Of a stretch of 64,000 nucleotides of DNA, positions 1 to 7,708 are shown in pieces; the first letter of the stretch is position 1, and every line of letters begins with the position of its first letter. Source of the stretch: Aerococcus urinae (lineage in GTDB: Bacteria; Bacillota; Bacilli; Lactobacillales; Aerococcaceae). A program made the position numbers and the translations under genes. The notes under the pieces are model-generated. The model was not told the DNA's origin. It was given only the letters and a program-made list of their open reading frames with translations, and made no database searches. The stretch is from contig NZ_CP014161.1 in the NCBI RefSeq assembly GCF_001543175.1, forward strand, positions 1,798,001 through 1,862,000, in the 5' to 3' direction.

Positions 1-2
1 GA

Positions 3-242
3 TTAATCGTTATCCTCCGAGGTCTCTAGAAATTTCTCAACCTCTTCAAGGGGCAGATCTAAAATGACTGCAATTTGGTCAGTAGTCATGCCATTAGTTA
101 TCATTTTTTGAATGGTTGATTTGCGTTCCGATTCACGTCCTACTTCTATACCTTCCTCACGTCCTGCTTCACGACCTACACGCTCTGCCGTCGCCAATAG
201 AGCCTCACTGTTGGCTTTACGATACTCTAATTGATTAATCAT
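3..242 (-). pseudogene. C-terminal remnant of an Rpn/PD-(D/E)XK nuclease-family transposase
   Basis: A 79-codon frame that matches only the tail of the Rpn (recombination-promoting nuclease, PD-(D/E)XK) family: a Gly-Arg-Glu rich charged linker at residues 23-40, then a short helical tail ending in an EEVEKFLE-like helix. Family members are usually about 280-320 residues and carry the nuclease domain upstream; none of that domain is present here. The ATG at 242 is preceded by GAGGAG; a GTG at 290 would add 16 residues of poor quality. I read it as a decayed fragment. The family assignment rests on the tail pattern alone. Confidence 0.6.
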
Positions 243-456
243 GGTGATCTCCTCTCTCAACTGAAGAAAATTTTCGGAAAACCTAATCACTAGAAGCTAT
301 ATATTACTAAAACAAGCATAGCAAATCTCTCCTCTAAAGGCACCCAAATTCCCTTGACAAAGCCATCGCTAAGGTCTTTAATTAAAGAAAGGGTTTTCAT
401 CAAGTGACAGCTTGGACTGGCTATTCACCGATCAAATTTTAACCCTAGGAGGAAAT

Positions 457-1647
457 ATGAAGAAAATCAATTTATCAACAAAAGCAATTCTTTCAAAAAT
501 TCACCAGCAAAAACGGACGCTCCTCTCTTTATCTGTCTTAGTGTCCCTATTCTTAGTCGGCTGTCAAAAAGAGGCTGACCAGTCAAGCGCCACTTCTCAA
601 AACCAAGAATCAGTAAGCTCTGAAGCCAGCTCAAAAAAATCAGATAGTAAAGAAAAAGAAGCGGATAAAGAAGAAAAGACCGAAAGCAAGACGCCAGAAG
701 AAGTTCACAAGCTCTACCAATCGACCCTGGATTGGTACCAGGAGATTGTTGACCTGGCCAAGAACAAGGACATCCAAAGTGCCAAGATCGATGACCCCGA
801 AACTGGATACGTCGCCTCCATTATCAATGATTCCAATGGTGAAAACATCCAGTATGCCTTTTATGACATCAACAAGGACGGCCAAGATGAGTTAATTCTT
901 AGAGACCAGTACGTCATTATTGCTATCTATACCCTAGAAGACAATAAACCAGTGCTTGCTAAGGAAGGTGGCGTTGCGGGTTCTGGTGGTGAACGTCGGA
1001 TCCTCACTATCTATGATAATGGTAGCTTTGTCTACAACAACTTCCACTCACCAACTCCTGAAGCCCATGCCATTAATTATCGCATTACTGATGACGGCAA
1101 GGTCGAAGAGATCAAGAAAGTCGACTATGACTTACAAGATACCAAGGACCCCGCGCCCTTACTCGGCCTAGAAAATGAGAAGGAAGTGGATATTGAATCC
1201 TTGAATTGGCAAGACCTAGCGCCAACCACCGCTGCAGCAAGTAGTCAATCTGTTCCTACCATTGCTGGAGACCTGGCGCCTTCTAAGCGCAGCCAGCAAG
1301 GCCTAGATATCAACCAAATCCAACAAGGGGACTTCTCTACTCTTGCAGGCACCTGGCGTAATGGTCAGGGTCGCGAGATGACCATTGATCAAAACGGAGA
1401 AGTTGATACTGGAGAGACTGTCAGTGTGAATAATGCAGAAATTAAAGGTCAAGTATTATGGGCTGGCATTCGAACTTCTTCAACAGGAGCCGGTTTAATC
1501 ATTGCACCCGCGGGTACTCAAATCGTGCCCTTATACTCCTCACAACCCTATACTGATTCCTCCGATTACTCTCGTGACCGATTAATGTTGTCACAAGACA
1601 CGGGTTCTATTGAAAATCCAGAAGAATTCTATTACCGCGTCGACTAA
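457..1647 (+). CDS. secreted lipoprotein, 396 aa, unknown function
   Basis: The start at 457 follows AGGAGG; an in-frame ATG at 412 lacks a ribosome binding site. A basic N-terminus and hydrophobic segment (residues 21-34) lead to a lipobox, LVGC, with the acylated Cys at residue 36, so the mature protein should be membrane anchored outside the cell. A Ser/Glu/Lys-rich linker covers roughly residues 37-80. A middle part contains a DINKDGQDE segment resembling a calcium-binding loop. The last third (DFSTLAGTWRN and onward) resembles small beta-rich domains found in other Lactobacillales lipoproteins. Monocistronic, closed by a strong hairpin. No specific function can be assigned. Confidence 0.85.
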   Translation: MKKINLSTKAILSKIHQQKRTLLSLSVLVSLFLVGCQKEADQSSATSQNQESVSSEASSKKSDSKEKEADKEEKTESKTPEEVHKLYQSTLDWYQEIVDLAKNKDIQSAKIDDPETGYVASIINDSNGENIQYAFYDINKDGQDELILRDQYVIIAIYTLEDNKPVLAKEGGVAGSGGERRILTIYDNGSFVYNNFHSPTPEAHAINYRITDDGKVEEIKKVDYDLQDTKDPAPLLGLENEKEVDIESLNWQDLAPTTAAASSQSVPTIAGDLAPSKRSQQGLDINQIQQGDFSTLAGTWRNGQGREMTIDQNGEVDTGETVSVNNAEIKGQVLWAGIRTSSTGAGLIIAPAGTQIVPLYSSQPYTDSSDYSRDRLMLSQDTGSIENPEEFYYRVD

Positions 1648-1676
1648 TCGACTAGCCGCTAATAGTAACTAAAAAT

Positions 1677-1720
1677 AAAGACACAGGAAGCTGTTCAACA
1701 AACATTTTCCTGTGTCTTTT
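1677..1720. terminator. bidirectional intrinsic terminator
   Basis: A 13-bp inverted repeat, AAAGACACAGGAA / TTCCTGTGTCTTT, with T-runs on both sides. It separates the convergent lipoprotein and acetyltransferase genes. Confidence 0.9.
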
Positions 1721-1748
1721 CACTTTTATAGATTTCCTTGCCAAGCGA

Positions 1749-2237
1749 CTAATCTGACAAGTCCTTCAAGAAAAAGCGGTCCATGGTGGTATGGATCAAG
1801 TTTTCCGGTTGGGGAATTTCCTTAAAGTTATATTTCTGATAGAGGCCAATAGCGGCCTTCAAGGAAGAATGGGTCTCTAAATAGAGTTGACGGTAGCCAG
1901 CCGACTTGACTTGTTGGATCAATTCTTCCATTAAAGCCCGGCCTAAGCCCTGACCCTGGGCAGCTGGCGCTAAATAGATCTTTTGTAGCTCCGCGCATTG
2001 GTCGAAGAGGTCACATTCGGCAAAGCCCACCCCACCGAGGACCTGGTCCTTGTCATCTACGGCCACAAAATAACCGCGGCTTTCCGGCTTGGCTTGGTAA
2101 AACTGGCTTAAATGGTCCAGTTCCGGGTCATAGTAAGCTGTTCCCGGTTGGTCTAGGCCCACCGATTCTAAGGAGTTTCTAATAATTTTAGCGATTTGGA
2201 CGTCGTCTTTAGCTTGGATTGGTCTAATTGTGGTCAT
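1749..2237 (-). CDS. GNAT family N-acetyltransferase
   Basis: A 162-residue single-domain GNAT enzyme that would transfer an acetyl group from acetyl-CoA to an amine substrate in the cytosol. The acetyl-CoA pyrophosphate-binding loop is visible as QGQGLG at residues 94-99, preceded by the beta4 strand LQKIYLAP. Length is normal for the family. It is convergent with the lipoprotein gene and shares its terminator; the next gene upstream is divergent, so it is probably monocistronic. The substrate cannot be read from the sequence. Confidence 0.88.
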   Translation of the reverse strand: MTTIRPIQAKDDVQIAKIIRNSLESVGLDQPGTAYYDPELDHLSQFYQAKPESRGYFVAVDDKDQVLGGVGFAECDLFDQCAELQKIYLAPAAQGQGLGRALMEELIQQVKSAGYRQLYLETHSSLKAAIGLYQKYNFKEIPQPENLIHTTMDRFFLKDLSD

Positions 2238-2387
2238 TTTATCATCTCTTTTTCATTTAGATTTGACTTAGTATAACACATACCCACTTTTTTCTCTGGC
2301 CTCATGGTCTCCTTGCTTATCATATCCGCTAGAAAGCGCTTCAAAATATATAATATATATTATAATTAGATCAAGAGGTGATCCGTC

Positions 2388-3059
2388 ATGCAATGGAAAA
2401 AATATCTTTCCCTAGCCCTAGTGTCCGCTAGCTTACTTGGCTGTTCCTGTGCGCCATCAAAGGAAAGCACCAAGCAGTCCTCAGTGTCTGAACCACCGTC
2501 TAGTCAGGGATCCGCGGTTTCTGATTCTTCAGAAAGTAAGTCTGAGGAGACTTCCCAGACTAATTCCGAAGATGTCGCTGAGTCCACTCCAAATCAAACA
2601 GAAGTCCAGACTGCAGCCAATGAAGCCCAGTCAGATGAAAGTCAGGTCTCTGCTCCCAACAATCTCCTAGCCGCTTACGATCCCTTAGCTATCGAATACG
2701 CCCGGATTTGGCTGCAATTGGGGCCCAACCAAAACGCCGAGGCCATTAATGTCCATATCATTCCCCAAGGAACCCTCATTAATCCCTACCTAGCCAAAGG
2801 GGCCAAATACCCAGAAACCGTTACCCAACTGGCCGGCAACCGCCTGGTCGATGGGGTAGTGACCTACTCCTCTAACCACGATGGGACCATTAACCTTTAC
2901 AATATCCCCCTGCGTTTTGACCTGCCAGACTTTTCCGCCATCCCCGAGTCGACTTATATCAATGAAACTTATAAAATGGCCCAAACCACAAAACAAATTG
3001 CTGTCGACCCCAACCAACCTGACCAAGTCATTCAAACGATTCAAAAACTGCATTACTAA
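2388..3059 (+). CDS. secreted lipoprotein, 223 aa, unknown function
   Basis: The signal peptide ends in a lipobox, SLLGC, with the acylated Cys at residue 19. A Ser/Glu/Thr-rich spacer (about residues 20-85) leads to a compact C-terminal domain with phrases such as VHIIPQGTLINPY and SSNHDGTINLYNIP, a type common in Lactobacillales surface lipoproteins of unknown role. RBS GAGGTG precedes the ATG. The promoter area holds TATAAT at 2361-2366 and a cre-like sequence (AGAAAGCGCTTCAAA, 2331-2345), so weak catabolite control is possible. Confidence 0.85.
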   Translation: MQWKKYLSLALVSASLLGCSCAPSKESTKQSSVSEPPSSQGSAVSDSSESKSEETSQTNSEDVAESTPNQTEVQTAANEAQSDESQVSAPNNLLAAYDPLAIEYARIWLQLGPNQNAEAINVHIIPQGTLINPYLAKGAKYPETVTQLAGNRLVDGVVTYSSNHDGTINLYNIPLRFDLPDFSAIPESTYINETYKMAQTTKQIAVDPNQPDQVIQTIQKLHY

Positions 3060-3084
3060 GCATTAAGCTAATTTTACAGTAAAG

Positions 3085-3138
3085 AAAAAAGCCTTGATCC
3101 AGTTCTTCTTTTCCAGAGAAGTCACTGTTTCAAGGCTT
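3085..3138 (-). terminator. intrinsic terminator of the candidate ncRNA
   Basis: AAGCCTTGA (3089-3097) pairs with TCAAGGCTT (3130-3138). On the minus strand the hairpin is followed by a run of six U. It may also end the lipoprotein transcript arriving from the other side. Confidence 0.8.
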
Positions 3139-3384
3139 TCTTGATCAAGTCCTTTTTTATTCTGAGTAACATTCGACTAGTCATTTTTCGCTTAACCACC
3201 TCTTTCTCGGTCCAACCACAAGGCACTCAGCAGCCTGAATGGAGGCTTAGACGGGATGCTTTGCGGCTGTCTCACCAACAATGCTTGAAGGTCGCGGGAG
3301 CCTTGACTGAGGTCCTTCAGTCAGATGGGACTCAATGCCTAGTCAAGCACTACTCCCGCTTCTTCATTAGTTATAAGTTATTGT
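3085..3384 (-). ncRNA. candidate structured non-coding RNA, about 300 nt
   Basis: A minus-strand transcription unit without a convincing frame. It begins about 7 nt downstream of a near-consensus promoter and ends in a strong terminator. Near its 5' end nested arms can pair as one long hairpin: GCGGGAG with CTCCCGC, then CTTGACT with AGTCAAG, then GAGTCC with GGACCTC (plus-strand span about 3293-3359). A second hairpin, AGCCT / AGGCT, follows. I checked it by eye against what I recall of 6S, SRP, tmRNA, RNase P and T-box RNAs and saw no match. The family is unknown. Confidence 0.5.
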
Positions 3385-3390
3385 GGATCA

Positions 3391-3419
3391 ATCATAGGCG
3401 CTTTATGTCAAACTGTCAA
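3391..3419 (-). promoter_or_regulatory. near-consensus sigma-A promoter of the candidate ncRNA
   Basis: Read on the minus strand: TTGACA (3414-3419), a 17-bp spacer, then TATGAT (3391-3396). One of the best promoter matches in the window, and it points into the gap rather than at a protein gene. Confidence 0.75.
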
Positions 3420-3765
3420 TTACCGATTTCAGCGACTTTTGCCCTTATTTTTCATGATTTAAAAAGAAAGGCTGCTAGAATAAGTTTTCTCCCGATTGAT
3501 AATCGCTTGAACTGATAAGTAGCGATATAAATTGAATAATTTCCTCGTCGAGAGAAAAGTCCTGACTAGCTCTAAATCACCGTTGATCACTATTTCATAT
3601 TTCCGCTAAAAAGCCTATCAGGTCAAGCTTTCACCTGGCTAAGTGTCTTGGTCACGGTCAGTCCGCTCTTGCATTTCACCAAGGTCTTCCCTAAGATAAG
3701 AACAATTCAAAATACCTATTGCAATTACTCGTTACTATCAGATAAATCAAAAGGAGTCCTGCCCG
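3420..3765. other. intergenic stretch with nothing identified
   Basis: No convincing gene, repeat or riboswitch was recognised between the ncRNA promoter and the cyclase gene. Only the last 20 bases have a clear role, as the AAAGGAG ribosome binding site of the next gene. Confidence 0.5.
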
Positions 3766-4503
3766 ATGTCACAAGATCTTTCCCAATTATTGAATGCCAA
3801 ACGCGTCGACCTATCCCACGAATTGCACGAAAATATTCCGCTTTTTAATGCCTTTGACCCCATTCAAGAGAAAACCTTGAATACCATCGACCAGGATGGC
3901 TTTTACGCCAAGGAATACACCCTAGCCACCTCTTACGGGACCCATATCGATTCTCCTGGCCACTTTGCGGCTGGCAAACGGCTCTTAGATGGGGTGGGCC
4001 TAGACGAACTGATCCTACCTCTCTATGTCCTCCACCTGGAAGCAGAGGTTGCCGCTGACCCTGACTTCTCCGTCACTAAAGAAGTTATTTTAGACTACGA
4101 AGCTGACCACGGTAAGATTCCCGCGGGAACTTTTGTTGCCTTTGCCAGTGACTGGTCCAAGCGCTGGGACGATCCCCAAGCCTTCTATAACGAAGATGAA
4201 AACGGCCAAGCCCACACCCCGGGTTGGACCGTAGAAGCCTTGGAATTTCTTGCCCACGAACGTAATGTCAAAGCCATTGGCCACGAAAACCTGGATACCG
4301 ATCCTGGACACATCTACCATGACCAAGAAGCCTTGCCGGGTGAATTCTACTGGCTAGACCAAGACCGCTACCAAGTCGAAGTCTTAAATAACCTCTCTGC
4401 CCTACCAACCCAAGGCGCAGTCATTGTCGTTGCTCCCCTAAAAGTCAAAGGCGCCCCCAGCTTCCCGGCTCGGGTTTTTGCCTTGGTAGCTGAAGAGGAG
4501 TAA
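3766..4503 (+). CDS. cyclase family (kynurenine formamidase-like) metal hydrolase
   Basis: A 245-residue member of the Cyclase superfamily, which includes kynurenine formamidases and related metal-dependent hydrolases. The signature appears as GTHIDSPGHF with metal ligands His60, Asp62 and His66; the residue two before the GTH is Ser rather than the usual His, an oddity that may affect the metal site. A later His/Glu pair (GHENLDTDPG) fits the second half of the active site. RBS AAAGGAG precedes the ATG. No tryptophan-degradation genes are adjacent, so the substrate is open. Monocistronic, ending at a strong hairpin. Confidence 0.82.
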   Translation: MSQDLSQLLNAKRVDLSHELHENIPLFNAFDPIQEKTLNTIDQDGFYAKEYTLATSYGTHIDSPGHFAAGKRLLDGVGLDELILPLYVLHLEAEVAADPDFSVTKEVILDYEADHGKIPAGTFVAFASDWSKRWDDPQAFYNEDENGQAHTPGWTVEALEFLAHERNVKAIGHENLDTDPGHIYHDQEALPGEFYWLDQDRYQVEVLNNLSALPTQGAVIVVAPLKVKGAPSFPARVFALVAEEE

Positions 4504-4539
4504 AAATTGACTTTACTTCCTTAAGATTTTTCTACACCG

Positions 4540-4585
4540 AAACAGCTCCTCCACCAGTAACACTAGGGAAGGAGCTGTTTTATTA
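4540..4585 (+). terminator. intrinsic terminator (left twin flanking the TA module)
   Basis: AAACAGCTCCT / AGGAGCTGTTT followed by TATTATT. Nearly the same hairpin recurs at 5168-5218 on the other side of the toxin-antitoxin genes. Confidence 0.88.
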
Positions 4586-4601
4586 TTAAATACTAGCTTT
4601 A

Positions 4602-4622
4602 TTGTACAAGTATTTGTACAAT
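4602..4622 (+). promoter_or_regulatory. YefM-YoeB operator with paired TGTACA boxes
   Basis: Two TGTACA hexamers at 4603-4608 and 4615-4620, 12 bp centre to centre, just upstream of the antitoxin start. TGTACA cores with this spacing are the described geometry of the E. coli yefM-yoeB operator. TACAAT (4617-4622) could serve as the -10 element, so binding would autorepress. Confidence 0.75.
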
Positions 4623-4640
4623 AGTACTGAGGTGAGAATG

Positions 4641-4886
4641 ATGGAAATTACTAATTATAGCGATTTTCGGCAAAATATGAAAAAATACATGGACGTGATC
4701 AACGAAGATTCTGTGGAGTACACGGTCACTTCTCAAAACGGCAATGATGTGGTGGTGATGGCAAAATCGGATTTTGATAGCTTAATGGAAACCTACCATT
4801 TGCTTTCTAGTCGAGCTAACCGGGAAAACCTCTACCAAGCCATGGAAGAACTCGACCAGGGCGATTATGAAGTTGAGGAGATCTAA
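4641..4886 (+). CDS. yefM: antitoxin YefM (Phd/YefM family)
   Basis: An 81-residue antitoxin that neutralises the YoeB mRNA interferase by binding it and, with it, represses their shared promoter. The N-terminal half (MEITNYSDFRQNMKKYMD) and the VVVMAKSDFDSLMETYHLL segment are the usual Phd/YefM DNA-binding and dimerisation region; the acidic C-terminus (from about residue 65) is the toxin-binding tail. The ATG at 4641 follows GAGGTGAG; an ATG immediately before it at 4638 is equally possible. Its stop overlaps the toxin start as TAATG, so the two are translationally coupled. Confidence 0.93.
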   Translation: MEITNYSDFRQNMKKYMDVINEDSVEYTVTSQNGNDVVVMAKSDFDSLMETYHLLSSRANRENLYQAMEELDQGDYEVEEI

Positions 4887-5140
4887 TGGAAGTTCATTGG
4901 AGTAAGCGGGCGGTAATCGAAAGAGATTACTGGAAGTCCCACGACCCGAAGATTTACGACAAGCTCTATAAGCTACTAAGGGCGATTAAAGAAAATCCCT
5001 ACCAGGGTCTAGGCAAGCCCGAGCCTCTTAAATATGACCTGTCTGGTTACTGGTCCCGCCGATTAACCCAGCAAGATCGCTTAGTCTACCGGATAAAATC
5101 ATCCGCCATTGAAGTATTATCTTGTAAATATCATTATTAA
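4886..5140 (+). CDS. yoeB: toxin YoeB, ribosome-dependent mRNA interferase
   Basis: An 84-residue RelE/ParE-superfamily toxin that cleaves mRNA in the ribosomal A site. It keeps the full-length YoeB pattern, including GKPEPLK, the WSRR block and the terminal KYHY. Residues corresponding to the E. coli catalytic set are all present: Glu46, Arg65, His83 and Tyr84. The start codon shares one base with the antitoxin stop, the usual antitoxin-first order. Nothing indicates inactivation. Confidence 0.95.
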   Translation: MEVHWSKRAVIERDYWKSHDPKIYDKLYKLLRAIKENPYQGLGKPEPLKYDLSGYWSRRLTQQDRLVYRIKSSAIEVLSCKYHY

Positions 5141-5167
5141 GTTTTTCCAGTCATTTAAACAAGCGTA

Positions 5168-5218
5168 AAAACAGCTCCCCCGCCAGTGAAATCACACTAG
5201 TGAAGGAGCTGTTTTAAT
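5168..5218. terminator. intrinsic terminator (right twin flanking the TA module)
   Basis: AAACAGCTCC (5169-5178) / GGAGCTGTTT (5205-5214) followed by TAATTTTT. Closely similar to the hairpin at 4540-4585. It also lies downstream of the convergent CoA-transferase gene. Confidence 0.85.
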
Positions 5219-5239
5219 TTTTATATTGAGAAATACTTA

Positions 5240-6493
5240 TTAAATTAGCCCTTTTTCCTTGAGTTCCTCAATTTTCTCTTCAGAGTAACCTAAGAGCTCG
5301 CCATAAACGAGTTCGTTATCTTGACCCATGGCTGGAGCACCCCGCCATACTTTCCCTGGGGTTTCGCTCATATGAGGCACGACACCGAAGGCAGTGACTT
5401 CTTCACCACTGGTTTGGTCGGTATAGGTCACGAAGTTGTTACGAGCCTTGAAGTGTTCAGAATTCAAGGCGTCTGAAGCCTTGTTCACCTTGGAAGCGGG
5501 CACCCGGTGAGCGTTTAGGGTGTCTTCGATTTCCTTAGCGGTCCGTTGGCTACACCATTCTTTAATCTTTTGGTCCAGCTCTTGGCCACGTTCGGACATC
5601 ACGGCTTCGACCCCGTTACCAGCGACTTCATAGGCGAAGTATTCCTTGTCAAAGCCAACTGCTTCAAGGAAACGGTTATAGACGTTCCGCCCAAAGGCAC
5701 CAACCACCACGTATTCGCCATTCTTGTCGAAGAATAGTCCATAAGGTTGGAAGGCCGTGGTCTTGTTTCCGGTCCGTTCCTTGTCTTCTCCATTTTCGGT
5801 ATAGGTCACAAAGGTATCGCAGAGGATCCGGGCCATGGCTTCATATTGGGCCACATCCACCACTTGGCCTTTACCAGTCTTTTGGGCGTGGATATAAGCC
5901 GCTAGGACTCCATAAGTCGCGTTTAGAGCAGACACATAGTCGTTGAGATAAGGTTTCACGACCATTGGGGCCCCATCCGGTTCCCCGTTCAAGTTCAAGA
6001 AGCCTCCGTAAGCTTGGCCGATCATGTCAAAGGAGGCCCGTCCGGAAACCCCTTCTTCGCCACCAAAGGCTTCTTGGCCGAAACCGGAGATGTGGCAGAT
6101 GACCAGTTTAGGATTAGCTTCCAGCATTTCATCATCGTCAATGCCTAATTTCTTCAACCACACCATGTTGTCCATGAAGATGTCGACTTCTTTGATCAGG
6201 TCGAGGAAAACCGCCTTGGCGTCTTCATTGTTGAGGTTGGATTCTAGGGTAATACTTAAACGGTTCCGCGCGTCTTGCATCCAGCCGTTAGACACCTTGG
6301 TTTTCTTAGAGAAAGGCGCCAACATCCGCAGCGAGTCCCCCATACCGGGACGTTCGATTTGGATAAATTCAGCCCCTAAGTCAGCTAAGAGGTTACCGGC
6401 ATGTGGCATGGCCACAATGGATCCTAAACCGAGGATTCTCACGCCATGTAAGGGACCGTATTCAGGAATTAAGTCTTTACGTGTTTCAGTCAT
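5240..6493 (-). CDS. CaiB/BaiF family (class III) CoA-transferase
   Basis: A 417-residue class III CoA-transferase, which moves CoA between carboxylic acids through an aspartyl-CoA thioester. The N-terminal Rossmann-like part (HGVRILGLGSIVAMPHAG) and the GRASFDMIGQAYGG motif are clear; Asp156 in that motif is the expected catalytic aspartate (equivalent to Asp169 of formyl-CoA transferase). Length is normal. It is the third gene of a co-directional set with an FMN oxidoreductase and a crotonase, suggesting activation and processing of an unsaturated or branched acyl-CoA. The gap to the preceding gene contains a hairpin repeat. The substrate is unknown. Confidence 0.88.
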   Translation of the reverse strand: MTETRKDLIPEYGPLHGVRILGLGSIVAMPHAGNLLADLGAEFIQIERPGMGDSLRMLAPFSKKTKVSNGWMQDARNRLSITLESNLNNEDAKAVFLDLIKEVDIFMDNMVWLKKLGIDDDEMLEANPKLVICHISGFGQEAFGGEEGVSGRASFDMIGQAYGGFLNLNGEPDGAPMVVKPYLNDYVSALNATYGVLAAYIHAQKTGKGQVVDVAQYEAMARILCDTFVTYTENGEDKERTGNKTTAFQPYGLFFDKNGEYVVVGAFGRNVYNRFLEAVGFDKEYFAYEVAGNGVEAVMSERGQELDQKIKEWCSQRTAKEIEDTLNAHRVPASKVNKASDALNSEHFKARNNFVTYTDQTSGEEVTAFGVVPHMSETPGKVWRGAPAMGQDNELVYGELLGYSEEKIEELKEKGLI

Positions 6494-6566
6494 GCTTTAT
6501 CTTCCTCCTTGGATGATTTTTGCTTTTTTAAAATGATAAGGCTAGGTCAAAAGTCCTAGTTTCTCT

Positions 6567-6688
6567 TCAAAACGTGTTCCAAGCGCAGAGCAAGCGTCCG
6601 CTTCAGAAAATGACGACAAATTCTCTTTGATAATTTTACGCCCTTTTCTTCCAGCGGTCTTGCTCTTTGTCGCGCTTGTCACACTCTC
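6567..6688 (+). repeat. family-1 hairpin repeat, copy A
   Basis: Outer stem GCGCAGAGCAAG with a CTTGCTC...GCGC arm; internal loop CTTCA ... TCCAG flanked by CCG / CGG; ends in TGTCACACTCT. It sits immediately 3' of the oxidoreductase stop codon, inside the putative operon. Confidence 0.85.
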
Positions 6689-6692
6689 TTCT

Positions 6693-7640
6693 TTAGATTT
6701 TTTTATCCGCCAAAGCATCGATGACTTCGTTAGCTTCTTGGAAGATGGATTCGATAATTTCTTTGACCGGGCGGACTTCATGGATTAAGCCAGCAATTTG
6801 CCCGTAAGTCACGATTTCTTCCTTCACATCACCGTCTGCAGCAGCCTTAGTCAGGGATGGAATGGTGTAGGCCTCAATGCCTTTAACATCTACATCGGGA
6901 TCCATATCCATGTCGTGGTGCTTCTTAGCAGCAGCGTTCTTTTCAATCCGGATAGGTGCCCCAGTCATGGACCCAGATACAAAGGTGGCGGTGTCGTTAG
7001 CGTCAACGATGGCTTGTTTGTAGTTGTCATGGATAGGTGCTTCGGTAGAAGCTACGAGGACAGTTCCGACTTGGACGCCGTCAGCGCCTAGGGCATAGGC
7101 AGCCGCTAAACCGTGGCCGTCTGCAATCCCACCTGCTGCAATAACAGGCACATGGTCAACGGCTTCAACGGCTTGACGGGTCAGGGTCATGGTGGTCGCT
7201 TGACCCACGTGACCTCCTGCTTCCATCCCTTCAACGACTACGCCGTCAGCGCCAGCATCTTCTACCTTGCGAGCTACCCGGGCACTTGGCACCACTGGGA
7301 AGATCTTAGCGCCCGCTTCATGAATCATGTCGATGAAAGGTACAGGGTCCCCCGCACCGGTAGTAAAGAATTTCACGCCTTCATCAATCAGGACTTCCAG
7401 CACTTCTTTAGCGTTACCAGAAATAATAGCCACATTGGCTCCGAAAGGTTTGTCGGTTAATTCGCGCGTCTTTTGAACGGCTTCACGGATCTTGGCTTCG
7501 TCTTTCATTCCCGCGGTCATTAGGATTCCCATCCCACCGGCATTGGAGACTGCAGCGACTAGTTCTGGACGGGAAATTCCTCCCATAGCCCCACAAAAGA
7601 TTGGGTATTTAATTCCTAACATTTCACATACATCGGTCAT
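6693..7640 (-). CDS. nitronate monooxygenase / FabK-like FMN oxidoreductase
   Basis: A 315-residue FMN-dependent TIM-barrel protein of the 2-nitropropane dioxygenase / FabK group. Visible features: an N-terminal YPIFCGAMGGIS flavin segment, VVVEGMEAGGHVG in the middle, and AAGGIADGHGLAAAYALGAD, the phosphate-binding part of the barrel. FabK paralogues reduce enoyl-ACP; others oxidise nitronates or reduce enoyl-CoA. With a crotonase and a CoA-transferase beside it, a role on an acyl-CoA is likely but unproven. I prefer the ATG at 7640 because AGGAGG lies 8 nt upstream; the ATG at 7646 is too close to that site. Confidence 0.85.
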   Translation of the reverse strand: MTDVCEMLGIKYPIFCGAMGGISRPELVAAVSNAGGMGILMTAGMKDEAKIREAVQKTRELTDKPFGANVAIISGNAKEVLEVLIDEGVKFFTTGAGDPVPFIDMIHEAGAKIFPVVPSARVARKVEDAGADGVVVEGMEAGGHVGQATTMTLTRQAVEAVDHVPVIAAGGIADGHGLAAAYALGADGVQVGTVLVASTEAPIHDNYKQAIVDANDTATFVSGSMTGAPIRIEKNAAAKKHHDMDMDPDVDVKGIEAYTIPSLTKAAADGDVKEEIVTYGQIAGLIHEVRPVKEIIESIFQEANEVIDALADKKI

Positions 7641-7708
7641 TGACATTTCCTCCTTAGTTTTTCCAATATAATTTTTTATTTTATTAACTACATTTTTGCT
7701 TACTTGGC

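Noticed and set aside
3293-3359. tRNA-Gly-like start (GCGGGAGTAGT with a 7-bp closing stem)
   Set aside because: No anticodon arm or T-arm in the right place; the interior folds as one long hairpin instead.
3141-3515. 124-codon open frame on the plus strand opposite the candidate ncRNA
   Set aside because: No ribosome binding site, composition unlike a protein, and it overlaps the strong minus-strand promoter and hairpins.
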